Of a stretch of DNA of 41,421 bases, positions 1-8,071 are shown one piece after another. The position numbers and the translations under genes were made by a program. Below the pieces are notes generated by a model. The model was not told the DNA's origin. It made no database searches and saw only the letters and a program-made list of their open reading frames with translations. The DNA is from PHAA01 sp964584415 (lineage in GTDB: Bacteria > Bacillota > Syntrophomonadia > Syntrophomonadales > Syntrophomonadaceae), in NCBI GenBank assembly GCA_964584415.1, contig CAZOZX010000007.1, positions 1 through 41,421 of the forward strand, written 5' to 3'. Numbering within the stretch: the stretch's first letter is position 1; each line of letters begins with the position of its first letter.

Positions 1-1
1 C

Positions 2-133
2 AACTTTATCAGGGATAAAGGCTGTGATGAAATGCAGGGCTATCTCATCAGTGAGCCGCTCAGCAGCGAAGGCCTGATCAAGTTAGTGGAACGATACAAC
101 CAGAACGTAACCTACCTTCCCATCAGCAGTTAA
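2..133 (+). CDS. C-terminal fragment of an EAL-domain (cyclic-di-GMP phosphodiesterase-like) protein
   Basis: The frame is open from the window edge to a TAA at 131-133 and gives 43 residues. They include GCDEMQGYLISEPL, the typical end of EAL domains, where the last strand and helix follow a G-C-D-x-x-Q-G-Y/F signature. EAL domains hydrolyse cyclic-di-GMP, but the catalytic EAL, DDFG and related motifs lie outside the window, so activity cannot be judged. The gene reads towards the convergent ABC transporter operon on the other strand, with only 11 bases between the stops. The family call is firm; the full architecture (GGDEF, PAS or receiver domains) is unknown. Confidence 0.75.
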   Translation, partial: NFIRDKGCDEMQGYLISEPLSSEGLIKLVERYNQNVTYLPISS

Positions 134-144
134 TCGTCTAATCA

Positions 145-936
145 TCAGTCTATCATTCTCTTCCTAAGCCCCCGCAAGGCCATCCAACCCGTGACCAAGA
201 CAAAGATCATGCAGTAACCAAGATCACTTATTAAATGCCAGCTTAGTCCGCCTGGGATGCAAAAAGCCCGGGCCATTCTGACTGCATGGGTAAGCGGTAT
301 CACTTCGGCTATATAGCGCATCGCCAGGGGTAGGTTCTCCAGCGGAAATACTGCCCCGGAGAAGAAAAACATGGGAGATAACAAGCCGGTGAAGTAGAAG
401 TTGAAGTGGTTTATGTTTTTTACCACCGAGGTGATCCAAAGGGATAGGGTGGCAAACATTAAGCCGCAAATAAAACCGATGAATGAAGCCAAAAAACTCC
501 AGGGGGTTGTAATTATCCCCAACACCCAGGTCACGATCAATACCGCCAGGGCAAATAGCCAGCCTTTGGAGGCCGCGAACAAGACCTCACCCAGAATCAG
601 ATCGTTAGGTGACAAGGGGGCTCCCAACATGCCATCGTATATCAAATCGAATTCCAGCCTTATGAAAGTACCGTAAGTACACTCAAATGCAGCCGTATAC
701 ATGGAACTGGTCACTATTATCCCGCTGGCCAGGAAGAGCAGGTAGTTGATCGTACCCATAGTCTGAATATAAGCCCCGAAACCCAATCCCAGGCCGGCCA
801 AAAAAATAAGCGGCTCTAAAAAAGGCGGAAAAGCATTACTGAGAAAATTTGAGTTGTAAACCCGGGTATGACGATACCAAACCGCGTTGATACGGCCCCA
901 AAATGAAAGAGGGCGATATTGCTCACTGTACTTCAT
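145..936 (-). CDS. ABC-2 type transporter permease, NodJ-like
   Basis: This is a 263-residue integral membrane protein with about six hydrophobic segments after a short basic N-terminus. The pattern (a NSNFLSN-P-PFLEPLIFL start, GIIVTSSMYTAAFECTYGTF in the middle, and a late PLTHAVRMAR segment) matches the NodJ/ABC-2 permease family, which exports lipids, oligosaccharides or drugs. The ATG at 936 is preceded by a GGGAGGGG ribosome binding site. The gene overlaps the end of the upstream ATPase gene by 14 bases, so the two are translationally coupled and surely form one exporter. The substrate cannot be read from sequence; NodJ-like permeases are common outside rhizobia and the name implies no nodulation role. 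Confidence 0.88.
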   Translation of the reverse strand: MKYSEQYRPLSFWGRINAVWYRHTRVYNSNFLSNAFPPFLEPLIFLAGLGLGFGAYIQTMGTINYLLFLASGIIVTSSMYTAAFECTYGTFIRLEFDLIYDGMLGAPLSPNDLILGEVLFAASKGWLFALAVLIVTWVLGIITTPWSFLASFIGFICGLMFATLSLWITSVVKNINHFNFYFTGLLSPMFFFSGAVFPLENLPLAMRYIAEVIPLTHAVRMARAFCIPGGLSWHLISDLGYCMIFVLVTGWMALRGLRKRMID

Positions 937-1900
937 TCAGACCCCTCCCGGTAACCTTGAGGAACAAGTCTTCCAGGTTGGATTGCCGAATATGATAGGC
1001 AGTAATGGGCAGAGAGTCTGCCAGTCGGGTCAGATCCTCGGCGTTGTCGCTGTAAATAAAGGTTGTATCCTGGAAGGACTCATGGCGAAGGTTAGGCCAT
1101 TTTGTCCAGACATGGCGATCGAGCTGCTGACAGTCAGGACTGTACACCTCCATGACATGCTCCTCGATGTTGTCCATAAGCAGCTGGTGCGGCGTCCCGC
1201 CCAGTAGTTTGCGGCCTCCGTCCATAATTATGATACGGTCGCAAATCTGAAAAGCCTCCTCCATATAATGGGTGGAAAGTAACACAGTAACCCCGCGGGC
1301 TTTCAGGTCGCGGAGTTTATTCCAGATGAGATGACGGACCTGGGGGTCCAACCCGGTGGTAGGCTCGTCCAGGATCAAGAGCAGGGGATCATTAAGGAGG
1401 GCGCGGGCGATAGTCAGTCTTCTTTTCATTCCTCCCGATAAATGCCTGATTTTAACCTTGGCTTTATCCTCCAATTCCATGAAATCCAGTAACTCTTTGA
1501 TTTTGCCCTGGGCTACCGTACCTTTGATACCATAAAAACGGGCATAAATAAGCAAATTGTCGGTTACGTTCAACTCCGAATCCAGGTTATCCTCCTGGGG
1601 AACGATCCCAGAGAAGGCTTTTATGGTCAAGGGATCGATCAAGGGATTGTAACCTAAAATATCGATGGTGGTCCCCGGGCCAGGATTGGGGAGTGCCTTG
1701 CCATATATTATTTTCATAGCCGTGCTTTTTCCGGCCCCATTGGGACCCAGCAATCCAAAACACTCGGCCCGGGCTACCTCGAAACTGAGATCATCCACAG
1801 CGATGACCGGGCCATAGGATTTATTGAGATGGTGAATCTTGATCGCCAGGTCGTCCATTGTTTTTGCACCGCAGGTAAAATTTGATAAGTATCCAGTCAT
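923..1900 (-). CDS. ABC transporter ATP-binding protein, NodI-like
   Basis: This is the ATPase partner of the downstream permease. It shows Walker A (GPNGAGKST), the signature LSGGMKRRL, Walker B (LLILDEPTTGLDP) and the switch His (LLSTHYMEEA). It is followed by a roughly 90-residue C-terminal domain typical of the DrrA/NodI subfamily of ABC-2 exporters. I chose the ATG at 1900 because a GGGAG sits six bases before it. A longer frame reaches 1930 without a ribosome binding site, and an internal ATG at 1858 (MDDLAIKIHHLNKSYG) is closer to where most family members begin. The transported compound is unknown. Confidence 0.88.
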   Translation of the reverse strand: MTGYLSNFTCGAKTMDDLAIKIHHLNKSYGPVIAVDDLSFEVARAECFGLLGPNGAGKSTAMKIIYGKALPNPGPGTTIDILGYNPLIDPLTIKAFSGIVPQEDNLDSELNVTDNLLIYARFYGIKGTVAQGKIKELLDFMELEDKAKVKIRHLSGGMKRRLTIARALLNDPLLLILDEPTTGLDPQVRHLIWNKLRDLKARGVTVLLSTHYMEEAFQICDRIIIMDGGRKLLGGTPHQLLMDNIEEHVMEVYSPDCQQLDRHVWTKWPNLRHESFQDTTFIYSDNAEDLTRLADSLPITAYHIRQSNLEDLFLKVTGRGLNEVQ

Positions 1901-1942
1901 AAATTTCTCCCAACACAGCCTAATTATCATTAAAACAGGATC

Positions 1943-1970
1943 AAAAAAGCCTTGCCATTTACGGCAAGGC
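1943..1970 (-). terminator. Rho-independent terminator (minus strand)
   Basis: A perfect 8-bp inverted repeat GCCTTGCC/GGCAAGGC (1949-1956 and 1963-1970) with a six-base loop is followed on the minus strand by six Ts (1948-1943). It lies just past the stop of the small membrane protein gene at 1985 and before the ABC operon, so it separates two minus-strand units. Confidence 0.85.
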
Positions 1971-1984
1971 CCTCGGTATAGTAA

Positions 1985-2386
1985 CTAGAAATTCCAGGAA
2001 CCGTCCGCATTCCAGCGACTCTCTTTGGGTGGTGCCCATCCCATCCAGGCTTTGAAGATATGCATAGGCGTATCATATTCTTTAAAATAGCCTTGTTCGA
2101 CACATACCGGATCGGGATCTATATCGAGCTGTTTGCATTCTGCCACGGTTTTATGGGTAAGAGATTGAACGTCAAGAGTACTGGGATACCGGTTATTGTC
2201 TATGTAAGGCGGCGCATAATAGACTTTATTGGCGGTGTCTGCGTAAACGGTGGCATTGCTGGGGACATGATAGGTAATATCAATGGTGGTTCCCAAAACC
2301 CCCATTAAACTGATTATTCCTACGATTAAAGCTACAGTGTACCAAAATCTTTCCATAGGGGTACGCTCTCGTTGGAACGTTGACAT
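1985..2386 (-). CDS. Small membrane-anchored protein of unknown function
   Basis: This 133-residue protein has one hydrophobic helix near the N-terminus (FWYTVALIVGIISLMGVLG), then an apparently extracytoplasmic part rich in Tyr, Pro and Asp with two cysteines (AECKQLDIDPDPVCVEQ) and a Trp-rich C-terminus. I do not recognise a family. The ATG at 2386 has a strong GGGAGG seven bases upstream. It is a single-gene unit ended by the terminator at 1943-1970. The two cysteines are 13 residues apart and could form a disulfide, which is inference. Confidence 0.7.
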   Translation of the reverse strand: MSTFQRERTPMERFWYTVALIVGIISLMGVLGTTIDITYHVPSNATVYADTANKVYYAPPYIDNNRYPSTLDVQSLTHKTVAECKQLDIDPDPVCVEQGYFKEYDTPMHIFKAWMGWAPPKESRWNADGSWNF

Positions 2387-2541
2387 TCAGAACCCTCCCG
2401 TTAAAATTTTGCTGCGGCAATAAATATTAGATAGAATTTCCAGAATCAATACGAATACGGATATTTTAAGCCTATTTGGCTCCCATGTAAAGATTATGCT
2501 GGTCCATATTATTGCCCAAGCGGTGATGAGCTAACCATCCT

Positions 2542-2574
2542 CCCTGCTTCATTATGCATCTGTCACAAGCAGGG
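2542..2574. repeat. 8-bp inverted repeat in the intergenic region
   Basis: CCCTGCTT (2542-2549) and AAGCAGGG (2567-2574) are perfect reverse complements separated by 17 bases. They lie in the 270-base region between the divergent genes at 2386 and 2657. No T-run follows on either strand, so it is not an obvious terminator; it could be an operator or chance. I saw nothing else clear in this intergenic region. Confidence 0.3.
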
Positions 2575-2656
2575 GAATACCGCATGGCCTCCTGGGGTGG
2601 ACTTTAACCTCCTGCTTATATAGAATAAATAGGAACATAATATAAGGAGTCATAAA

Positions 2657-3643
2657 ATGGCAAGCATGCAATCATCTTCACGCACTCAGCAACTGTCGCC
2701 CTTTATTGTGATGGAGGTACTGGAGAAGGCCCAGACCATGATGTCCAATGGGGAAGACATTATCCACCTGGAGGTAGGGGAGCCCGATTTTCCCACTCCG
2801 GAACCGGTAAAGGAAGTAGCTATACAAGCCATCCGGGAGGATGACACTCATTACACTCACAGCCTCGGCAAATTGTCCTTGCGGGAGGAGATTGCCCGCT
2901 ATTACTGGCGCAAATATGGCGTGGTGATATCTCCCGACCAGGTTATAGTAACTTCCGGGACCTCCCCGGGAATGTTGATGGTCTTCTCGGTGTTGCTGGA
3001 GAGAGGCCAGGAGGTTATACTTCCCGATCCCTANNNNNNNNNNNNNNNNNNNNNNNNNNNNNNNNNNNNNNNNNNNNNNNNNNNNNNNNNNNNNNNNNNN
3101 NNNNNNNNNNNNNNNNNNNNNNNNNNNNNNNNNATTCTTGAGTATACCGACCAGGCTTTTGTTATCAACGGTTTCTCCAAACTATATGCCATGACCGGTT
3201 GGCGATTGGGCTACGTTATTGCCCCTAAGGAGTTTGTACGCACCATTCAGACCATGCAGCAGAACCTGTTTATCTGTGCATCCTCTTTTGCCCAGGAGGG
3301 CGGCATTGTGGCCCTGCGTGATTGTGATGCCTATGTTGAGGAGATGCGCACTATATACAACCAGCGGCGGGTTTACCTGCTTGAGCGTCTCAAGCAAATG
3401 GGCATAGCCACTCGCTTTGATCCTTCCGGGGCTTTCTACGCTTTGGCCAATGTCAAGCGCTACAGTATGGACTCCTATCAGCTGGCTTTCGATATTTTAG
3501 ACAGAGCCAAGGTAGCTGTGACCCCCGGTATTGATTTTGGCGCCAATTGCGAGGGATACATCCGCTTTTCCTATGCCAACTCACTTGAGAATATCAAGGA
3601 GGGTTTAGACCGGCTGGAGAGATTCTTCGCCAGCTATTTCTAA
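2657..3643 (+). CDS. Class I/II PLP-dependent aminotransferase, interrupted by an assembly gap
   Basis: The N-terminus (SPFIVMEVLEKAQTM, DIIHLEVGEPDFPTP, YTHSLG, VIVTSGTSPGM) and the C-terminal half are typical of the aspartate/aromatic aminotransferase fold type I. The PLP lysine is visible in FSKLYAMTGWRLGY. The block between PDP and ILEYTD is missing: 100 Ns occupy it. In relatives this block is about 95 residues and holds the NPxNPTG and DExY cofactor-contact motifs, so the real gap is probably near 285 bases rather than 100. The frame happens to be kept across the Ns. The ATG at 2657 follows AAGGAGT with proper spacing. The amino-acid substrate is not predictable. Confidence 0.85.
   Translation: MASMQSSSRTQQLSPFIVMEVLEKAQTMMSNGEDIIHLEVGEPDFPTPEPVKEVAIQAIREDDTHYTHSLGKLSLREEIARYYWRKYGVVISPDQVIVTSGTSPGMLMVFSVLLERGQEVILPDPXXXXXXXXXXXXXXXXXXXXXXXXXXXXXXXXXXILEYTDQAFVINGFSKLYAMTGWRLGYVIAPKEFVRTIQTMQQNLFICASSFAQEGGIVALRDCDAYVEEMRTIYNQRRVYLLERLKQMGIATRFDPSGAFYALANVKRYSMDSYQLAFDILDRAKVAVTPGIDFGANCEGYIRFSYANSLENIKEGLDRLERFFASYF
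3034..3133. other. Scaffold gap of exactly 100 Ns
   Basis: One hundred consecutive Ns is the conventional placeholder for a gap of unknown size. It falls inside the aminotransferase gene, and comparison with family length suggests the missing sequence is longer than shown. Coordinates downstream are therefore nominal relative to the true chromosome. Confidence 0.97.
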
Positions 3644-3674
3644 CTGCGATTTGTTACCCTTTCTTCACCCGGGG

Positions 3675-4370
3675 TTACTGTATATTAGCAGTCCCGGCCA
3701 GAGCCAGCAGGGAAACATCGTCCACGGTAACATGGCCATTGTCAAATAGTGTGGTGTCAGTTTCCAAACTAATCCTGGCAAAATGGGTGTGCTGGGGTGA
3801 AGGCCAGCGGGTTATATTTATAAAGGCTGTATAAGCAGCTGCCAGGGTGCGGGGCGGCACCAAGATATCGACCGCCGGTGCCACCAGCAGCTGTTTGTTT
3901 TTGTCCAGGAAACTCAGCGAGACATAAACGGGAGCGTTGCCGCATTCCCCGACGCTGCTGAGAAAAAAGGTCAGCTGGAAAAATCCCCCGGGGCAAATGC
4001 CGAGAATATTCTGGTACAGGCAGGCGTGTGGCCGGATGTAGCCCAATCGTGCCGCTGCCATACCCTGATGAGCTATATCACCAATATTGGGATCAGCAAC
4101 ATCGGCGCCGGAATTGGCTGCCCAGTTGTGGAGTGGATTGTAGGGATTCTCAAATCCGCCATTCCTGACCAGCTCCCCCTTGCGAGGCAGGCATAGACAT
4201 CCGTTGTGCTCCCAGGGATCAGTGCAGCCAGCCATATTGGCTACCAGACTAGGACTAGGTGAACAAGGGGCTGACGGTTGTTTAAGGCCTTTTTTATTTT
4301 GGTTATGGTCAAACGTCTGCCTTTCTGGCGTACGATATTGGGTACAATGGTAGCGGGGGTAATTGCGCAT
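3675..4370 (-). CDS. Possible carbohydrate-binding-like beta-sandwich protein (resembles NTTRR-F1 domain)
   Basis: This 231-residue protein has no hydrophobic signal peptide. Residues 1-65 are polar, low in order and Cys-containing (the CTDPWEHNGCLCLP region). From about residue 68 the pattern LVRNGGFE ... W ... HQGMAAARLG ... LYQNI ... PGGFFQLTFFLSS ... VYVSLSFLD ... VTVDDVSLLAL follows the CBM-like jelly-roll fold seen in NTTRR-F1 and CBM4/9 domains, which are common in secreted or spore-surface proteins of Bacillota. I chose the ATG at 4370 because AGGAGG lies seven bases upstream; the ATG at 4376 is too close to it. The ligand is unknown and the fold call is by pattern only. Confidence 0.6.
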   Translation of the reverse strand: MRNYPRYHCTQYRTPERQTFDHNQNKKGLKQPSAPCSPSPSLVANMAGCTDPWEHNGCLCLPRKGELVRNGGFENPYNPLHNWAANSGADVADPNIGDIAHQGMAAARLGYIRPHACLYQNILGICPGGFFQLTFFLSSVGECGNAPVYVSLSFLDKNKQLLVAPAVDILVPPRTLAAAYTAFINITRWPSPQHTHFARISLETDTTLFDNGHVTVDDVSLLALAGTANIQ

Positions 4371-4589
4371 CGTCATTCCTCCTCTTTTTTGGCTGAAATA
4401 AAGACTTTTGGTACTGTTTTATAGTATGTTGGGGCTGGCAGGAAAGTTACCATTGACAATAGACTGCCGAATGCCGGCCTCACGGTGGGTAAAAGGGCCA
4501 TAATTGGCTTATAATAGGTGTGATAGGTTGGTACTGCAGCATGAGAACTGGGATAAGCCAGCCATGATTATTGCTGGGAGTGATGAATA

Positions 4590-5036
4590 TTGGAACGTAC
4601 TTTTAGTATGGTAAAGCCCGATGGGGTACGGAGAGGTCTGATTGGGGAGATAATAACCCGGTTTGAACAGCGGGGGATAAAGCTGGTTGCTCTGAAACTA
4701 ATGCAGATAACGCCAGCCCTGGCCGCCGAGCATTATAGCGAACATATCGGCAAATCCTTTTTTGAAGACCTGGCAGACTTTATCACCTCTGGTCCGGTAG
4801 CGGCCATGGTTTTAGAGGGAGAGAATGCAGTGGCCATGGTAAGAGCTATGATGGGAGCTACCAATCCTCAGGATTCGGCCCCCGGTACTATAAGGGGAGA
4901 CTACGGCATGACCATCAACAAAAACATCATTCATGGTTCTGATTCACTTGTCAGTGCTGCCCGGGAGATAGATCTGTTCTTCTCAGCAGAAGAGATCATT
5001 AGTTACCCCAAGGCGAGCGATAGTTGGATTGTCTAA
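4590..5036 (+). CDS. ndk: Nucleoside diphosphate kinase
   Basis: This is a full-length 148-residue NDK that transfers the gamma-phosphate of ATP to nucleoside diphosphates through a phospho-histidine. ERTFSMVKPDGVRRGLIGEI at the start, the active-site His115 in NIIHGSDS, and the RGDYG segment are all present. It starts with TTG at 4590; a GGGAG lies nine bases upstream and the nearby ATG at 4583 is out of frame. It is a single-gene unit closed by the strong terminator at 5061-5105. Confidence 0.96.
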   Translation: MERTFSMVKPDGVRRGLIGEIITRFEQRGIKLVALKLMQITPALAAEHYSEHIGKSFFEDLADFITSGPVAAMVLEGENAVAMVRAMMGATNPQDSAPGTIRGDYGMTINKNIIHGSDSLVSAAREIDLFFSAEEIISYPKASDSWIV

Positions 5037-5060
5037 ATAATCTTTTCACCTGGATTAATA

Positions 5061-5105
5061 AGGCTGCTTAACCCCGGCAGGGGATTAAAGCAGCCTGGTC
5101 TTTTT
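5061..5105 (+). terminator. Rho-independent terminator after ndk
   Basis: AGGCTGCTT pairs with AAGCAGCCT, and an inner CCCC/GGGG stem closes over GGCA; TCTTTTT follows. The hairpin lies between the convergent ndk and nuoN genes. The T-run favours plus-strand termination; the minus-strand side is AT-rich but has no T-run. Confidence 0.88.
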
Positions 5106-5127
5106 AGATAATATGGCGGATATGCCT

Positions 5128-6552
5128 CTAGCCCATTCCAAACAAGCGAATGGCCATTTCGGTTAAACCGGATAGGGGGCCCGGATAAATACCCAGGAAC
5201 AGAGTCACTAACAAGCACATCCACATGGTTACTTTTATCGTTACCGGCAGGGTCAAGGTCTTGTCGTGGCTAATCCCAATGTACATGGCTTTGGCTACGT
5301 TTAGATAATAGTAAACCGAGATCATGCTCATCAGGAGCCCGATAAAGGCCAGCCAAAGGTAGTCGGCTTGAATGGCACCGGCAAACAAGTAAAACTTTCC
5401 GGCAAATCCGGCTAGTGGAGGGATGCCCGCCAGTGACAGCATACAAATGGTCATTACTGCTGCCGCCATCGGGGCACGATGACTAAGGCCTTTAAAGGCT
5501 TCGATATCGGTGTTGGAGGTCTCAACCTCTACCGCGGTGATCACGGCAAAAACTCCTATATTGGCAAATACATAGAGCATAGCATAGAACAACAGACCTT
5601 TGAGTCCATAGGCATTAGCCGCCACCAGCCCCACCAGTATGTATCCAGCCTGGGCGATACTGGAATAAGCCATCATGCGTTTGACATTGGTCTGGGGCAG
5701 AGCGATCAGGTTGCCGATAATAATGGTCAGAGCCGCCAGGGAGGCTAGAATTCCCTGCCAATTAAACGCCACGGCGGGAAATGATATCAGGAAGATTCTC
5801 ACCAGGACCGCAAAGCCTGCTGCTTTGGAGGCAACCGACAAGTAAGCGGTCACGGGGGTAGGTGCTCCCTGGTAAATATCCGGGGTCCACATGTGAAAAG
5901 GCACTGCCGAAATTTTAAAGCCCAAACCAGCAATCATCATGACGATGCCGGCGACGAGAGCCGGTTGATAGTGACTATGGTTCAATACCCTGTAAATGTC
6001 AGTAAAAATAGTTGTGCCGCTGCTGGCATACACCAGGCTCATGCCGAACAGCAAGACTGCCGAAGATAAAGCGCCGATTATCAAATACTTCAGACCCGCT
6101 TCAGCCGACAGACCGTCATTGAGCAGGTAGGCACTCAAAATATAAAAGCTGATGGTCATCAGTTCCAGCCCCACATACACGGTGATGAGATCACCAGCTG
6201 CGACCATTAGCATCATTCCCAGGGTTGCAAAAACCATGAAACTGAACCATTCATCTTTTCGCTTGCCGAAGAAATCGGTATACTGGCTGGACATAGCAAA
6301 TATCAACAGGGCCGCAGTCAGGAATAAGATGCGGAAGAAACTACCGTACCGGTCAATTTGGTATATACCTTGAAAAAATACCGCTTCTTGGTTAAATCCA
6401 AGGATTACGACTGTCAAGACAGTGCCTATTCCCGCAACCGCAATATACCCCACCAGTTTTTTACTCTGGGTTGGCAACAGCAAGCCGAGAATCAGGACCA
6501 GCATTCCAAGGGCAGCAGTAAGAACCTCAGGTGCGAGTAATTGGTAACCCAT
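5128..6552 (-). CDS. nuoN: NADH-quinone oxidoreductase subunit N
   Basis: This is a 474-residue antiporter-like membrane subunit of complex I with about 14 transmembrane helices. Characteristic pieces include the TVYVGLELMTISFYIL glutamate-bearing helix, KISAVPFHMWTPDIYQGAPTPVTAYLSVASK and the ALPQTNVKRMMAYSSIAQAG helix. It is one of three Mrp-type proton channel subunits. The start ATG overlaps the nuoM stop by one base (TAATG), so the two are coupled. It is the last gene of the operon nuoABCDHIJKLMN. Confidence 0.96.
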   Translation of the reverse strand: MGYQLLAPEVLTAALGMLVLILGLLLPTQSKKLVGYIAVAGIGTVLTVVILGFNQEAVFFQGIYQIDRYGSFFRILFLTAALLIFAMSSQYTDFFGKRKDEWFSFMVFATLGMMLMVAAGDLITVYVGLELMTISFYILSAYLLNDGLSAEAGLKYLIIGALSSAVLLFGMSLVYASSGTTIFTDIYRVLNHSHYQPALVAGIVMMIAGLGFKISAVPFHMWTPDIYQGAPTPVTAYLSVASKAAGFAVLVRIFLISFPAVAFNWQGILASLAALTIIIGNLIALPQTNVKRMMAYSSIAQAGYILVGLVAANAYGLKGLLFYAMLYVFANIGVFAVITAVEVETSNTDIEAFKGLSHRAPMAAAVMTICMLSLAGIPPLAGFAGKFYLFAGAIQADYLWLAFIGLLMSMISVYYYLNVAKAMYIGISHDKTLTLPVTIKVTMWMCLLVTLFLGIYPGPLSGLTEMAIRLFGMG

Positions 6553-8057
6553 TAAAAGATCCCCCCTATCTGCCCCGGGCTAATATGTGAAATCAGTTGC
6601 CCCACCCCGCTATTGATAAGATCCATCACCGTGAAAGGCAGGATGCCGACAATCAAAATAGCTCCACCTAAAATCAACAGGGGAATCAGGTCTACCCCCT
6701 GTAGATCATTGAGATGATCCCATTCGGGACGCCGCGGACCGAAAAGAACTGCTCCAAGGGTACGTAAAATATAAACGGCGGTAATGACAATGCCGGATAT
6801 AGCCAAGATGGTCAGTACCTGATACTGCCGGAAAGCACCGACAAAAATAGTGAATTCACCGATGAAGTTGACCGTTCCGGGTAGGCCCAGGGAAGCCAGG
6901 CCGGCCAGCATAAAGCCAACTGCCAGCCTGGGCATCTGGTGAGCCAGGCCCCCGAAATCAAACACATTGCGGGTATGGCTCTGGTGATATAGGTTGCCGA
7001 TCATGGCAAAGAACAGGGCTGCCATTACCCCGTGGGCAAACATCATCATAACCGCGCCGTTGATACTGATCAGGTTTACGGAGGCAATGCCCAGCAGCAC
7101 ATAGCCCATGTGACTTACCGATGAATAGCCGACAATATACTTGAGATCCTTCTGGGTCATACAGATCAACCCGGCATAAACCACATTACCCAGGGCCAGG
7201 ATGGCTATCACCGGGGCCACGTAGCGAGCCCCGGCCGGCAGCAGGAAGAGGCCGATCCGAATTAGACCGTAACCACCGATCTTTTTCAATACCCCGGCGT
7301 GAATCATGCTGACTGCGGTGGGAGCTCCAGCATAACCATCCGGTGACCAGGCATGGAAAGGAAACATTGACAACAGGGTCCCAAAACCGAAAGCCATTAA
7401 GCTGTAGACAAAGATCTGAAAGGTCAGCGGAAAATCAGCTCTGCTCAGGGTAGCAATGTCCATGGTGGGGAAGCCCAACAACGCCTGCCCTTTTATGAAA
7501 AGGGCGATCAGACCAACCAGGAGAAATGCGCTCCCTATCAGCAGGTAGATAGTCAGTTTCATGCCCGCATATTCCTTGGTAACCCGCTTGGATGAACCAA
7601 ATATGATTACCAGCAGGTATATGGGGATAACCACCACTTCGTAGAACAGGAAGAATATAAACAAATCAGTAGCCAGGAAAGTTCCCATTACCCCGCTTAT
7701 GAGAAGCAAGAGGAGGACAAAAAATTCTTTGACCCGCTCTTCGGTATGCCAGCTGGCATATACGGCACTGAAGCCAATCAGATTGGTCAACAGCAGCAAG
7801 GGGATGCTAATCCCGTCAACGCCCAGGGCGTAACTGACCCCGAGATCTTTGACCCAGGGAATAGATTCGGAAAACTGCATCCCGCCCAGGGCCCGGTCAT
7901 AGGCGAGAAAAATAATAAACGACAGAACCAGGCTCACCAAGGTGCTTACCGCTGCCACGTACCTGATCAGCTGCTCCTGTTTGCGGGGTAAAGCAGCGAT
8001 AAGAACAGCACCGAGGATTGGGGCTAGCAGGGTGGTGGATAGTATCGGAAAGTTCAT
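6552..8057 (-). CDS. nuoM: NADH-quinone oxidoreductase subunit M
   Basis: This is a 501-residue proton-translocating membrane subunit. Family motifs include FFLFYEVVVIPIYLLV (conserved Glu in TM5), MFPFHAWSPDGYAGAPTAVSMIHAGVLKKIGGYG and DLKYIVGYSSVSHMGYV. The frame extends upstream to 8195 into nuoL, but the ATG at 8057 is preceded by GGAGGTGG and gives the usual MNFPILSTTLLAPI beginning, so I take that start. It sits 14 bases after nuoL and overlaps nuoN by one base. Confidence 0.96.
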   Translation of the reverse strand: MNFPILSTTLLAPILGAVLIAALPRKQEQLIRYVAAVSTLVSLVLSFIIFLAYDRALGGMQFSESIPWVKDLGVSYALGVDGISIPLLLLTNLIGFSAVYASWHTEERVKEFFVLLLLLISGVMGTFLATDLFIFFLFYEVVVIPIYLLVIIFGSSKRVTKEYAGMKLTIYLLIGSAFLLVGLIALFIKGQALLGFPTMDIATLSRADFPLTFQIFVYSLMAFGFGTLLSMFPFHAWSPDGYAGAPTAVSMIHAGVLKKIGGYGLIRIGLFLLPAGARYVAPVIAILALGNVVYAGLICMTQKDLKYIVGYSSVSHMGYVLLGIASVNLISINGAVMMMFAHGVMAALFFAMIGNLYHQSHTRNVFDFGGLAHQMPRLAVGFMLAGLASLGLPGTVNFIGEFTIFVGAFRQYQVLTILAISGIVITAVYILRTLGAVLFGPRRPEWDHLNDLQGVDLIPLLILGGAILIVGILPFTVMDLINSGVGQLISHISPGQIGGIF

Positions 8058-8071
8058 ATTCTGCCCACCTC

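Noticed and set aside
923..1930. Nodulation function for the NodI/NodJ-like exporter
   Set aside because: The family names reflect similarity only; this ABC-2 exporter type is widespread and nothing else here suggests symbiosis.
4453..4458. Perfect TTGACA upstream of ndk
   Set aside because: No -10 element lies 16-18 bases downstream; the nearby TATAAT at 4510-4515 is too far away to pair with it.
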